A DNA stretch of 64,000 nucleotides. Origin: Ascarosepion bandense (lineage: Eukaryota; Mollusca; Cephalopoda; Sepiida; Sepiidae). The stretch lies in contig JBBBDQ010001456.1 of NCBI GenBank assembly GCA_037127315.1, forward strand, positions 165,001 to 229,000, written 5' to 3'. This document shows positions 46,478-56,894 of the stretch, piece after piece. The notes beneath the pieces were generated by a model that was not told the DNA's origin, did not search any database, and saw nothing but the letters and a program-made list of their open reading frames with translations. How positions within the stretch are numbered: position 1 is the first letter of the stretch; each line of letters starts with the position of its first letter. The position numbers and the translations under genes are program-made.

Positions 46478-47445
46478 TTCTTTCATTTCATCCCAAGCAA
46501 GACAATAAAGCCAATAAGGTGCAAGAGGTTACTGAAATGAGAAAAAGAAAACATTATTAGGGAGATAAAATAATAAAAGAACAGGAATTAAGAAGATAGA
46601 AGGTAGCAATTCAGATTGCATTTAAATTTTTAAAGATCATAATTGACTGGAAAACAAGAAGCTAAAAGAGTGTTCCAAAAGTGAGAAGTGCAAGACAAGA
46701 AACTGTTAGCAGAGAATTTACTGTTATATTTATCCATTTCAAGTATAAAAAGACACATAGCTTACAATCTAGTATTGTATTTAAATTGATAAAATCTTGG
46801 AACCAAAGAGGCTCATTAGAAAATATTTATAGAAAAAGCATAAGGAAGCTCTGCTACAGAGTTGAAAATAAGTGAAGCCAAGATGCCAGATCAGGTTCAA
46901 TAACATTGCATATTCTTTGTATTTTATCATGAATCTCTAAATACATATCAGAAGCACCAGACCAGATGTGGTAGCAGCATTATAGATATAAGATAGATTC
47001 TGAAAACAGAAACTGTTCTCGTATGGCACATTGAACCAAATTTACTGACACATATAACAATTAATTTAATACTATCTTCCCACTTCACATCAGTGGAAAA
47101 TGTTCACCTTAGAATGCACGACGAGTCACTCTCCTGGAGGTTAGCATCAGCTATGTTCATGGAAGGTAAAAAAGATTCTTTTTGATGATTAAAAAAAAAG
47201 TTTTGTTTTGAGACATTAACATTAACAAGCCCTTTCTTGCACCAGTTAATAATAGATTGTAGGTTGTTTTTAGATGACAATTTGACCTTATTGAACTGAT
47301 CAGACTTACCATTAAGATAAGAGTAAATAGTTGTATTACCAACTTAGAGACCAAATTGAAAACTGATAATATCTGGAGGGTCATTGATGAAAATTAAGCA
47401 CAACATCAGTCCAAGAATAAATCTCAGGGGAACAGGTGCATTAAT
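46478..47445 (-). mobile_element. LINE-A relic, diverged
   Basis: Tail at 46478-46540 (catcccaagcaagacaataa). It then follows the family to the GVPQGSILG region at 47430 (agaataaatctcaggggaac antisense). The segment 47150-47384 reads LLTGARKGLLMLMSQNKTFF, the antisense-coded remains of WGKKWLVNFN. The catalytic site is not preserved. It lies 290 bases from a second copy in the same orientation. Confidence 0.75.
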
Positions 47446-47468
47446 GCAAAAAGATCTAGAAGAGTGGC

Positions 47469-47657
47469 TGTCTCTTCCCTCCAGTTATGGGTTAAATAAC
47501 AAGACAGATTGGGTTCTATAGCCTTGGCTAGCAACCAATCTACTGGAGAAAGCAATGGCAACTTATTGTGAGATAATCTTCTGCCCAGTCAGTTATGACT
47601 CTTTCTAGACGTGATCGCCCAAGCATGTTTCATGTATGGTACTTAACTGACTGACTG
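47469..47657 (+). mobile_element. SINE-1, 5'-truncated
   Basis: Starts in the body (tctcttccctccagttatgg); 3' end ttaactgactgactga. The hairpin is damaged (tgactctttctagacgtga). It abuts the LINE-A relic. Confidence 0.88.
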
Positions 47658-47960
47658 AATACATTCATATTGCTTGAAAGCCTGAAAAATGAGTATTTGA
47701 ACATCGATGATGAAAGCACAATCTCTTCATTTGTCAGTTTCAATCTTTTAGATAGTGAACACATGAAAACTTCATGACTGCTTTAATTGATTAGAATGAA
47801 CTCTTTGTTATCAAATGAAAAAAGAAATCTTATGATAAAAGAAAAAAAAGAATTGTTTAATTAGCAAACAAGTGAAAAAGCAAAATCAAAATTTGAGCTT
47901 ATGGTTCCATACTTCTTTATTTTACTCTATTAAGAAGTACACCTTTATATAGACAAAAGT

Positions 47961-48250
47961 CAGTCAGTTAAATGCCATATGTGATACACGCTTGGGCGAT
48001 TATGTCTCAAAAAAGACATGACTAACTGGGCAGAGGATTATCCTGCAGTAGGTTGCCATTACTGTCTGCAGTAGACTGGTTACCAGCCGAGGATATAGAA
48101 CCCAATCTGTTTTGTTATTTAACCCATAACTTGAGAGAAGAGACAAGGGTATTTGTGAATAAGTGAATGCAACGAATTCAACTGGAATTCAAACTCAGCT
48201 TCTCAATTTCTTGTTCTGAGCTGATATCCACTGCACCACAACACACATTC
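47961..48250 (-). mobile_element. SINE-1, full length with target duplication
   Basis: Minus strand, complete from the head (tgtgttgtggtgcagtggat) to the cagtcag end. Flanked by a 12-base duplication with one mismatch: atagacaaaagt (47949-47960) and atagataaaagt (48251-48262). The hairpin retains all but one pair. Confidence 0.92.
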
Positions 48251-48262
48251 ATAGATAAAAGT

Positions 48263-49317
48263 ACTTTTCTATAAACAAAAGCACCAATATTGAATTTTGT
48301 TGGAATATTCTATCATTAGAAGTACAGTAACTAAAATTAACTTAGATTGTAAAAATAGCTAAAGTTGGACATTTATGAATAACAAGTGTTATAAAATTAT
48401 CTAATTTTGCTAGATTAAAAACCAGTACTTAAAGGGATTTGGATCCTGATCTTTTGATATTTTTTTTACATTATAATTGCATTTTGCCATAATTCTCATT
48501 ATTTGAAAATGAATAAAACCTATGCTAAGTTAGTTTTTGTTACTTTTCAAAAGACATAAAAATTCAATTCGTCTGATATTGCTCAAATTTGAATTTCTTC
48601 ATTCAAGTAATTCTCAACATAATACTTTGTACTTGTCTAAATAATTGAAAATAAATTCATTATATCTGCACATCAAAGTTGTTTTTTTTTCTTTGCCTTT
48701 TTCCCTCTTTTCCTTGGTAACTGTTTTCATGATCTCTTCAGAAGGTTGACATGTAGTCATTGCATGAATTCCCTTGAGTCAATATTGCTGATGAGAAACA
48801 ACATCTGTGTACATAATGTTCTCAGTGGATCTAAAAACCCAAAATTGCAAATAGTCAACATCATATCTGAGGCAACTGTCCTATATGTTCAATATTATTA
48901 ATCTTCACTCTTGAAAGTTATTAGTGCCAACTATAAATCAATTTGACCATACATTTTTCAACTATCTTTCTATTGACATTGTATTAAAATGAAAGAAATA
49001 AGTATTCATTTGAGTCATAGTTTGCTTTCTCCCTGAGTGGGAAGAAAAAAAAACTACTTGTTTATTATCATCAATCTCTGATGAATATTTCTTTCATCCC
49101 ATTTCTGCTGTTGTTTCTTACAAAACCTCCGAGAACATTGAGAATAACTGGTCATGCTTTATCTTAAAACTTTGAACGTTATGATTTGCTGTTCTATTTT
49201 CATAAATTTCTGATTGGGTTTTCATATCTGTCTCACACGCTCACAGGCACACATTAGTGAAAAATTATTGGTGTGTCATTTGAATAAAAGTTATGAAATG
49301 TATAGTGTGTGCATATC

Positions 49318-49318
<1 letters not shown>
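48263..49318. other. spacer, no gene seen
   Basis: AT-rich. A good polypyrimidine tract and AG end at 48741, followed by about 50 stop-free codons in one frame, but no donor follows and the residues match nothing I know. Confidence 0.5.

Positions 49319-49364
<46 letters not shown>
49319..49364. repeat. (AC)n microsatellite
   Basis: Pure AC repeat abutting the left terminal repeat of MAR-1 copy 3. Confidence 0.97.
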
Positions 49365-49366
<2 letters not shown>

Positions 49367-50211
49367 GTGCGATGGGTAAATTGTCTCTACTTCAATTTTG
49401 TACATTTTGCGCATTGTATGTTTTTGAGTTTGTCAACTGCACAGTATAGCAGAGTCAGTTGGGCACTGCCTGTGAGAAAAGGATTGCCATGACACAATTC
49501 ACTTCACCAGAAATTTTGAAATGACATGCTGTCATTCATACTGGAACTCCCAATACAAACATTTAATTTTGGATGTTAATCTGAGGACAGTGCAGATGAT
49601 TTGGAAATTGTTGGATGAGTCTAATGGTAATTACGAAGGTACGTCAGCTCAGAAAACTCACAAGTTATTCTGATAATAAATAAACTGAATTTGTTGGTAA
49701 GGGACTCAACGCAGAGGCTTACATTAAGGGCCTTGAGGAGGTACTACTGCCCTGGGTCAAGAGGGTGGCTGCTGGAAGACTTTATGTCTAACAACAGGAC
49801 TCTACACCATGCCACACAGTCAGGCAAATCCAGTCATGGCTGTCAGACAATTTCTGACACCCCTTACATCTCACCACCTAACTCCCCTGGCTACAACCTT
49901 CTTGATTAATATTTGTGGGGCACAGTTGAGTAAGAGATCAACAAGACTCCTTGTGACTTCAAAGATGAACTGAAGGCAAGGATTATGGCAGCATTCACGA
50001 ACTTAAACAAAGACAATCCAGAAGAACTGCAGGAGATTTCAGTCATCTGGAGTTCATGCTTTAAGCTTATGGTGATTTTATTGAATAAATTTACTCTTTA
50101 GTATTTCAAGATATTTTTATGTAATTTTGGTAAATATATCTGTTAAAATTAAATGTGAGTGTTATTTTCATTTTTACATAATTTAGACAACAATTTTTCC
50201 ATCGCACACTG
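49365..50211 (+). mobile_element. MAR-1 copy 3, internally deleted
   Basis: Left terminal repeat gggtgcgatgggtaaattgt; right end, reverse complemented, cagtgtgcgatggaaaaatt, followed by TA. Plus-strand coding scraps: CEKRIAMTQFTSPEIL, LRTVQMIWKLLDESNGNYEG, then a junction to VGKGLNAEAYIK, LLPWVKRVAAGRLYV, QQDSTPCHT, and YISPPNSPGYNLLD. The junction differs from that in copies 1 and 2. The Asp of the SPDCNPLDY-type motif is changed to Gly in SPGYN. Confidence 0.82.
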
Positions 50212-50319
50212 TATATTAATTGTACTATATTAAAACAGTATAATTAATATCAATATATTAATTAATATCAAATACCTTAGGAGTCATAGAAAATTGAGAC
50301 AGTGCACAACATTCCAAAT

Positions 50320-50810
50320 ATATATTATTAACCAGTTATTGGACAGAAGTAAATTAGACCAGTATATAGTTGTATTAAAAAGTGCTCATTATACATACAT
50401 AATGTAGAGTTTCTAAATATTTTCATTTGGAAGTCAGTTGATTACACAACCTTGTTTTCAACTTTTTGGTATCTTCAGATATTTTATATCAACTGATTTG
50501 CTAAATTTTTTTTTTTTTACAAACATGCAACAGGAATTTTCACACTGCTCAACTGAACTTTCAAGAATTGTAAACACTTTCATCTGGGTTTGTATGATCC
50601 AAAAATATATTTTCTGATATGTTTACATCTGGACATCGGACCTTTCATTTTATAAGCTTTTACAGTCTGGAAATAATATTATAGCTAACCTTTCTTCTGG
50701 GCACAATCTGCAGACATCACCACTGTTGTAAGGTCTTGCTTTTTTTTTAATATGCTCCATGTTATATTAGGGTCTTTACTATTTTTTTTTCTTTTAAGGT
50801 TGTGTAATTG
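50320..50810 (-). mobile_element. PLE-1 relic: protein C-terminus and 3' region
   Basis: Collinear with 15290-15790. Minus-strand coding scraps KARPYNSGDVCRLCPEERLA and NERSDVQM, then FGSYKP. The 3' region ends near 50320 (aaccagttattggacag on the plus strand). No RT or GIY-YIG core present. Confidence 0.65.
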
Positions 50811-50837
50811 ACTGACTTCCAAATATATATATTTTCA

Positions 50838-51215
50838 TCACTTGTAAACAAGTTATTACATGACCTAGGTTTCTACCTTGTTGTGTCTTCAGGCATTTTG
50901 CAGTAACTGATTTTACTATTTACATTTTTTTCTTTTTTTTGAATGAGCAATTTTTAAAATTACAAGAAATTATAACGTTTTCATTCATGGTTGTATGAAC
51001 CTAATAGGTCTTTTTGGTATACAAGAAAACATAATTTCTTGTAATTTTAAAAATTGTGCGTTCAAAAATTCCCCTTTACAAGAGCGTTAAAATCACTGTT
51101 ATGTGAGCATTCTTAAAAATAAACGGTAAAATCAGTTATTGCAAATTGCCTGAAGACACCACATAGTAGAAACCTAGGTCACATAATAACTCATTTACAA
51201 ATTAAGAATATTCAA
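50838..51215. repeat. PLE-1 end palindrome, about 190-bp arms
   Basis: Left arm (tgacctaggtttctaccttg; cttcaggcattttgcagtaa) and right arm (ttgcaaattgcctgaagaca; agaaacctaggtcacataat) are inverted. Inner arms (caatttttaaaattacaaga / tcttgtaattttaaaaattg) continue the symmetry to a centre of about 60 bases. Matches the palindrome at 6300-6815. Confidence 0.85.
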
Positions 51216-51299
51216 AAGTTCTACAATATAATTGTATTGAACACTTTTTAATACAAATGTGTATCAGTCTAATTTTATTATGACCAAAAACTAAGTAAT

Positions 51300-52032
51300 T
51301 ACTAGGACCCCCTAGTAATGATACACCTTCACTGTACTAACAACACTCCTACATACACCACAAACTGTGACCTAATTTTTTGAAAAAATTAAAAATTTTA
51401 TAGAAAAAATCGATTTACTAAATTCTAAAGTAAGGCTTAATATACATAATTAGATTAATTATAAAAATTGTCCTTAATACACACGCTAAACTTCACCTAT
51501 TACCTTAAATACAAACATTTAATCTTTCCTCCTACATAAAATTCGACTTATTACACGCTTATTACCTACTTATCTATTACCTTAAATTTTTATCATTAAA
51601 TTTTACCTCTTACATTGAATCTTACCGCAAACAGTGATCTAATTAAAATTTAAAATTTAATAGAAAAAATTGGTTTCCTAAATCCAAAATTAAGATTAAA
51701 TATACAAAATTAGATTAATTATTAAAACTTTGCTTAAATACAAAAATATTCTGTACAAAATAAGCATCCCACCCCTTACCTGCTCCTCTTAGAGATCCAA
51801 AGGATATAGTCTAGTCACAAAATAATAAAAACTTACATTCTAACTGCTAATGTTAAATCTGTCTAAAAAACCCACAGACACCCATTAATCAACAATCTTC
51901 ACTACCCACACCACTTTCTTCAAAACTCTAACAGTCAATCCACAAGACTTATTCCCTTATCACTAACCCCCACCAACATCCCACACACAACTGACCAATT
52001 ATAAGAAAAGAGGTTTTCCATTCCTGTCCACA
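51300..52032 (+). repeat. C-rich/AT-rich leader with tandem subrepeat before HHR-2
   Basis: Two related units, 51364-51480 and 51633-51735 (tagaaaaaatcgatttactaa / tagaaaaaattggtttccta; acataattagattaatta), lie about 270 bases apart. G is scarce throughout and CCAC words fill 51840-52010. Together with HHR-2 this may be the 5' terminal repeat of a truncated plus-strand PLE-1. Confidence 0.55.
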
Positions 52033-52087
52033 CTGCCTGATGAGACATTGTAGTTTTAATGTCGAAATAAATGTACAATTGTAGTGG
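52033..52087 (+). ncRNA. Hammerhead ribozyme HHR-2 (PLE-1)
   Basis: Core CUGAUGA (52037-52043), GAA (52064-52066) and cleavage triplet GUA (52081-52083). Stem I CUGC/GUGG with G-U and U-G pairs; stem II GACAUU/AAUGUC with loop GUAGUUUU; stem III AUAA/UUGU with loop AUGUACAA. The sequence after it (gcacatgttctaaaatataa) resembles the start-codon region downstream of HHR-1 (gtacatgtccgaaaattttt). The PLE body is cut off by (TA)n at 52132. Confidence 0.82.
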
Positions 52088-52126
52088 ATATATAAAAAAA
52101 ATTCTGCACATGTTCTAAAATATAAT

Positions 52127-52131
<5 letters not shown>

Positions 52132-52158
<27 letters not shown>
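52132..52158. repeat. (TA)n microsatellite
   Basis: Between HHR-2 and the next terminal-inverted-repeat element. Confidence 0.95.
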
Positions 52159-52161
<3 letters not shown>

Positions 52162-52190
52162 TATTGTAGGTACAAAATTTTATAATGGCA

Positions 52191-52540
52191 AGACAGTCAA
52201 TTTCATACTTACAGGCATTTATAGATTATGGAATAATAATAGATGGAATAAAAAATAAGAAACAAAAATGACTGACCAGTTTCAATCCCATTCTTCATCA
52301 GGGTCAACTGGGACTTTTTTAATTCAAGTTTTTAACATTTAAAATATTAAAAGATGAAAATGAATCATGATGGACTAGGGGGAAAAATGGGGAGGGTACG
52401 TAAATCATAATAGTATGGTGTCCAATAGCACATTCTCTCTGTTTACAGAGAGACGGGGTCCTGCTTTTAATATATATCGACTACAACTTCCATCATCTTT
52501 AAATGCTAGTAAGTATGAAATTGACTTTGTTTCTTGCCAT

Positions 52541-52544
<4 letters not shown>
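52191..52544. mobile_element. 354-bp element with about 40-bp inverted ends
   Basis: The left end tataatggcaagacagtcaa and tttcatacttac are inverted at the right end (gtaagtatgaaa, cttgccattata). No coding content; it could be a MITE. The interior holds ccctgatgaagaatgggatt on the minus strand. (TA)n lies on both sides. Confidence 0.7.

Positions 52545-52565
<21 letters not shown>
52540..52565. repeat. (TA)n microsatellite
   Basis: At the right end of the inverted-repeat element. Confidence 0.95.
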
Positions 52566-52571
<6 letters not shown>

Positions 52572-52744
52572 TGTCACCTTATTGTCAGATATGATTGTAA
52601 AACTTAGTTGTGTTTTGAATGGATGTAGCTCTTTAAACCAGAGAAAATTTTAACAGATATCACACAAAGTTGGCAGTCACAAGAAACTTTCATTTTATTG
52701 TCTTTAGGTTTATTTTTGTGATTTGAAAATTTTTCCCCAAAAGT

Positions 52745-53650
52745 GACATTGATTCTTAGCATTTAATGCTATTTTTTAGTTGGTTGATGCTCTGGTAGGA
52801 TGACTTTATACATTAATTTTCCTGCTTTAATTAGGCAAATCCTACCACAGACTTCACAAGAAAAGACATGCATGTCACCGATATAAACTGTAAGTTTTTT
52901 CAAGCATGTCTCAATCTGAAAACTCTTGAAAGCAACCTTTCTATCAGAAAACCTTTTGTCAGGTGCTATGATTATTTGCATTTCCCAGTCATGTGATTTG
53001 CTGATTCTTATGATTCTTCAGCTTAAGAGCTAGTTGATTTTGATTAGAAAGCTTTCCATACAAAAGCTGCTTTAGGATCCTGTTGTAATTCATGTGAACA
53101 ACATGACCATATATTTGAGAATTGTTGTTTCAATGCACTTGCACTGACTTCTCTGAAGCACTTCTACATCAATATGAATTCTCCATATGAATTTGAAGTG
53201 AGTATTTTTGATGAAAGCACTCACGGCTTCAAATGATTGGGATAGACAACCAATGTTTCACATGCATACAATAACTTTGAAGATGTAAGCATGGTACACA
53301 TTGATCTTAGTCACTTTCAAAATTCCATGATATCTTCATAGTCACTTTTCCAACTTAATGAATGCCTTACTGGCCCTTTGAATTCTTCTTGCAACTTCAC
53401 TGTTTAGTGTGCATGTTCTTGTTAGTTATACCAAGATAGTCATCAACCACACCTATATGCTTATTGTATACAAAGATATTTAGCTCTATATAAGGTTTTT
53501 CTGGTGCAGGCTGATACATCACTGCAGTTTTTGTGAGACTTATAGTAAATCCCAGAGCACTGGTGAAAGTCTCCATTACTCTTTGTATATCATCCTCAGT
53601 ATGAACAACAGGATTGCATACAAGTCTCATATGAGGTTATAAAAAAGTAT
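52745..53650 (-). mobile_element. LINE-C relic with C-terminal zinc finger
   Basis: Minus strand, 5' to 3': VVHTEDDIQRVMETFTSALG, FTISLTKTAVMYQPAPEKPY, FVYNKHIGVVDDYLG (the region after the RT catalytic site), then IRIQRASKAF-like remains, CIETTILKYM, and finally FSCEVCGRICLIKAGKLM. The last is a C2H2-like zinc finger (CxxC present, histidines partly lost) ending HQPTKK. The catalytic motif lies upstream of the preserved part. Frameshifts and stops throughout. Confidence 0.75.
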
Positions 53651-55460
53651 CTTTTTGGCCAATATTCCCCTGATATTAAATAGAGTATATATACACTTTT
53701 AGAAATCTATCATCATAGTATTTGAAAACAGCATTGCAAAGTAAAGAGCAAATAGATTAAGAACAGGAATATCTAAAGGAGGGGGGGCTAAAGCATGTTT
53801 ATTAAATTGGACTTGTGCCAAACATAATCGAACTTCCCACAATTTACTCCAGATCATCAAAAGGTTGGGAAGATAAAACTGTTTCGTCTATAAATAAATG
53901 AAAATTTCTTTGTAGAGCAGAATAAAATCCAGTTTGTAGAAAGTGAAATTATTAATTATGAAATGTTCTAAGAGAAAGTGTAGTAAGATGTTTACAGAAT
54001 TAAGAGTTTGTTTGTTGTAGTGAAATTTTGATTTGTGCAGACAAAGATATGTCTGTTTTCAATGTGATGTATTAATATGATCGAAGTAATGTCTTGTTCT
54101 TCTCTTTCTGTTGTGGATGGTGAGGAGGGATAAAGAAAACAGCACAGGGAAGAAAGTGAGAGGGTTGTAAATCTGGGTCACCGAGTGCAGCCTGATTTTT
54201 TCTTGCTACATTATGTCCACTCTGTTCTTTGTTCCCTCGTCTCTCTGTCTGACTTACTGAAAAACGTGAAATATGTAGCCAACTCCGATCACGTAGTTAG
54301 CTCCCAATGCAAATTTGATTTTGGTCACGAAGAAACATGACACAGGTTATTGAAAATTCAATTTGTTGTGTTCTGAAAATTGTTCTCTTTTCATTGGTTA
54401 AATAATATTTTCACACTTGCTCACAAAATTGCAAACAGTGAAGAAAAAAAGTTATTTTTATTTCGTACTCACCACAGATCTTTTTGCTTCACTTTATTCT
54501 TCAAATGATTCTGACAGCTTACAGCACCTAATTTTGCATATCAAAATTTTCATTGATTCCATTTCTGCTTTTGGTAATTTTTTTTTTTATTTTACTTTCG
54601 GAAAAGAAATAAATTTCACTTTTTCGATTTATATAGTATTTTATGAGAAAATTGAAATGCAATATGTTGTAATTATTGTTATTAAAACTGAAAGCAAGAA
54701 CATAATTCAAAGTTTTATTACATATAAAGAAATAGCAAATATCTACAAGCCTCTTTAAATGTTAAAATTCAAGTCCAAAAATAAATTATATATAAAAATA
54801 AAAAAAAAGTTTTACATGACTAGACAATAAAATAATGGAATGTTGCAGTGCATGATTATCTTTGAGGCAGAACTTTACAAATATTAAATAAAAACCAAAA
54901 CCTTTGTTGGAACCAATGAACAACTTGACAAAAAACCTAAATACCCTTAAACAAGATAAAATCTCAAACAAAGACAGTAATAAGAAAAAGAAAAAGAGCT
55001 AATGCCAAATACCTACCTACTCAATAATGTGCCCAGTGCCTATATTACATAGAGCAAAAAATACTTGACAACAGTAATCCCTATGGAAGGATGGCCCCTA
55101 ATCATAACCAAAAGATAAAATAATTTTATTTAACAACCTGAAGGCAAAGAAAAACTTTCCTAAATTACTAAAGAACAAGATATTTCCAATTTTTTTTTTA
55201 TAGTAGAACTATCTAGCTTTAAAATCAAATACTATCAAATAAGAAATGACAAGAAGTCTTTTGTAAAAACTTTTAAAAAATGACTAAATAATTAATGATG
55301 TCACCTAAAAATTGACACTTGAACAGTTATATTTAGCTTATAAAATTAAAAAAATAGAATATTTACAAAGTTAATTATGCAATCATATTTTTTTTTTTAT
55401 ATTTGACCAAGAAGTTTTGTAAATTCTTAAATTTTTCTCATTAACTTACCTTTTTTTCAG
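53651..55460. other. spacer, no clear gene
   Basis: AT-rich. 54100-54300 is richer in GC without recognised motif. The 113-codon frame at 54417-54758 is Phe/Ile/Lys-rich and matches no family I know. Confidence 0.5.
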
Positions 55461-55586
55461 GATTTATTTATTTATTTTTCAGACTATCGCAAAGCTGCAA
55501 TTTTGATCTTTACCTTTTTTTTATGACGTTACAAATGTCTTCCATGAAAAAGATGTCTATACAAACTCATTCCTCACTTTTCCACA
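55461..55586 (+). other. Weak exon-like segment
   Basis: An acceptor (acctttttttcag, or a second at 55482) and a consensus donor gtaagt at 55587 bound 104-126 bases. One frame is open (SCNFDLYLFFMTLQMSSMKK), but its composition is poor evidence of coding. It could be an untranslated exon or chance. Confidence 0.15.
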
Positions 55587-55592
55587 GTAAGT

Positions 55593-56894
55593 ACATCTAT
55601 TATACTCTGATTGAATGTTTGATAAATGGTTTAGGTCATAATAAAATTTTACTTATTTATCAAATAAAGATTTATTGAAAATGTTTTAAGATGAAAGTTA
55701 TTCTGTTTTGTCATCTCATCATGAAATCTTTTGTTGTTACAGCTTAATAAATTTCTTAATTGAAAATATGTATATTTATAGTTAGCCTTTTCAATAGAAT
55801 GTAAACATTTAAAAATAGAGAAAGAAAGATGGGAGAGACTAGGGAAAAGTCCGCATTCTGGGAAAGAATATATAACATTACCCTCCCCAATCCCTGCTGC
55901 ATATTTAACTGTATCTGTTAAACAAGGAAACAGTTGATACTGTTAGCATACACATTTCTCCCTTACATGCACACAGTGATGTACAGAGGTCTGGTGATAT
56001 TTGGTGATGCTTGAGGCCAACTGTTTTTTATTATATATCCCTATAAACTTAAATAAGGGGACATGTAGGGCCTAGTTCTGGGAAATGTGAGAAAGGAAGA
56101 TATTTTAGATATGTAAAAACAAACATAAATTAAACACTTTATTTAAATTGAATATAAACTAAATTTTTATTTCATTCTTTGATTGGATGTCCAGGGCTAT
56201 GGCACTCTCTGTCCCCGCTTCTGCTCTCTACTGACTGTAAAATTTCTAATATCTAATGTTGTTATTTTATTAACGTAAACGGATGCTGATAAACACTAAC
56301 ATTTATTTAATACTAAAAATAAATTTCTAATGTAACAGAGCAGTGAAAATATCTAAGATAGTTAAGAAGAAAGCCTCATGATTTGTTTAGAAAGTTTATG
56401 TGAATTGATTTCTCAATTCAGTAAATAGTATTTTGATGATAATCAGCTGCAATATTAAGACAACAGAAGAATTGCAGAAATTATAGTTTTAGAAGCACCT
56501 ATCACTGAAATGTACACCTTTAGTCAAATGACCAGATAGTAATGACATATATAACAATAATGCAAATTCAAAGACCAAGTGAAATCCTTTCTCCTTCAAG
56601 CTGGACTCTGCTCTAATTCATGGGAAACAGAAACTGATGATTGACCATCCTGGTGAAGAGTAATTAATTTCAGTTATCCCAGTTTTGATGAGAGGAGAAA
56701 GATATAAAAATAAAAAGAAGGCAACACAGAGCCCGGCAGCTCCAGCCAAGGCAATCACCCACTCTACCATACAATCAATGCTCAAGTCTGTTTCATTCCT
56801 AACTTGGCTTCCTGAGCTTTGTCAGGTTCAAGCATTGTGGAGGCACTGGATAAACTGAATTTGGACGTGATCAGTGCTGCAATTAACATGATAG
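55593..56894. other. spacer, no clear gene
   Basis: AT-rich. The last 330 bases before the LINE are GC-richer; one minus-strand frame reads ALAGAAGLCVAFFLFLYLS, membrane-like but short and flanked by stops. Confidence 0.5.

Noticed and set aside
48742..48900. Terminal exon after a good acceptor at 48741
   Set aside because: About 50 stop-free codons in one frame, but no homology and no polyadenylation context; too weak to call.
52270..52320. Minus-strand CUGAUGA and GAAAC inside the inverted-repeat element
   Set aside because: The intervening bases give only two acceptable pairs and no stem III; kept only as an oddity.
54417..54758. 113-codon plus-strand frame
   Set aside because: Phe/Ile/Lys/Tyr-rich composition expected by chance in such AT-rich DNA; no recognisable motif.
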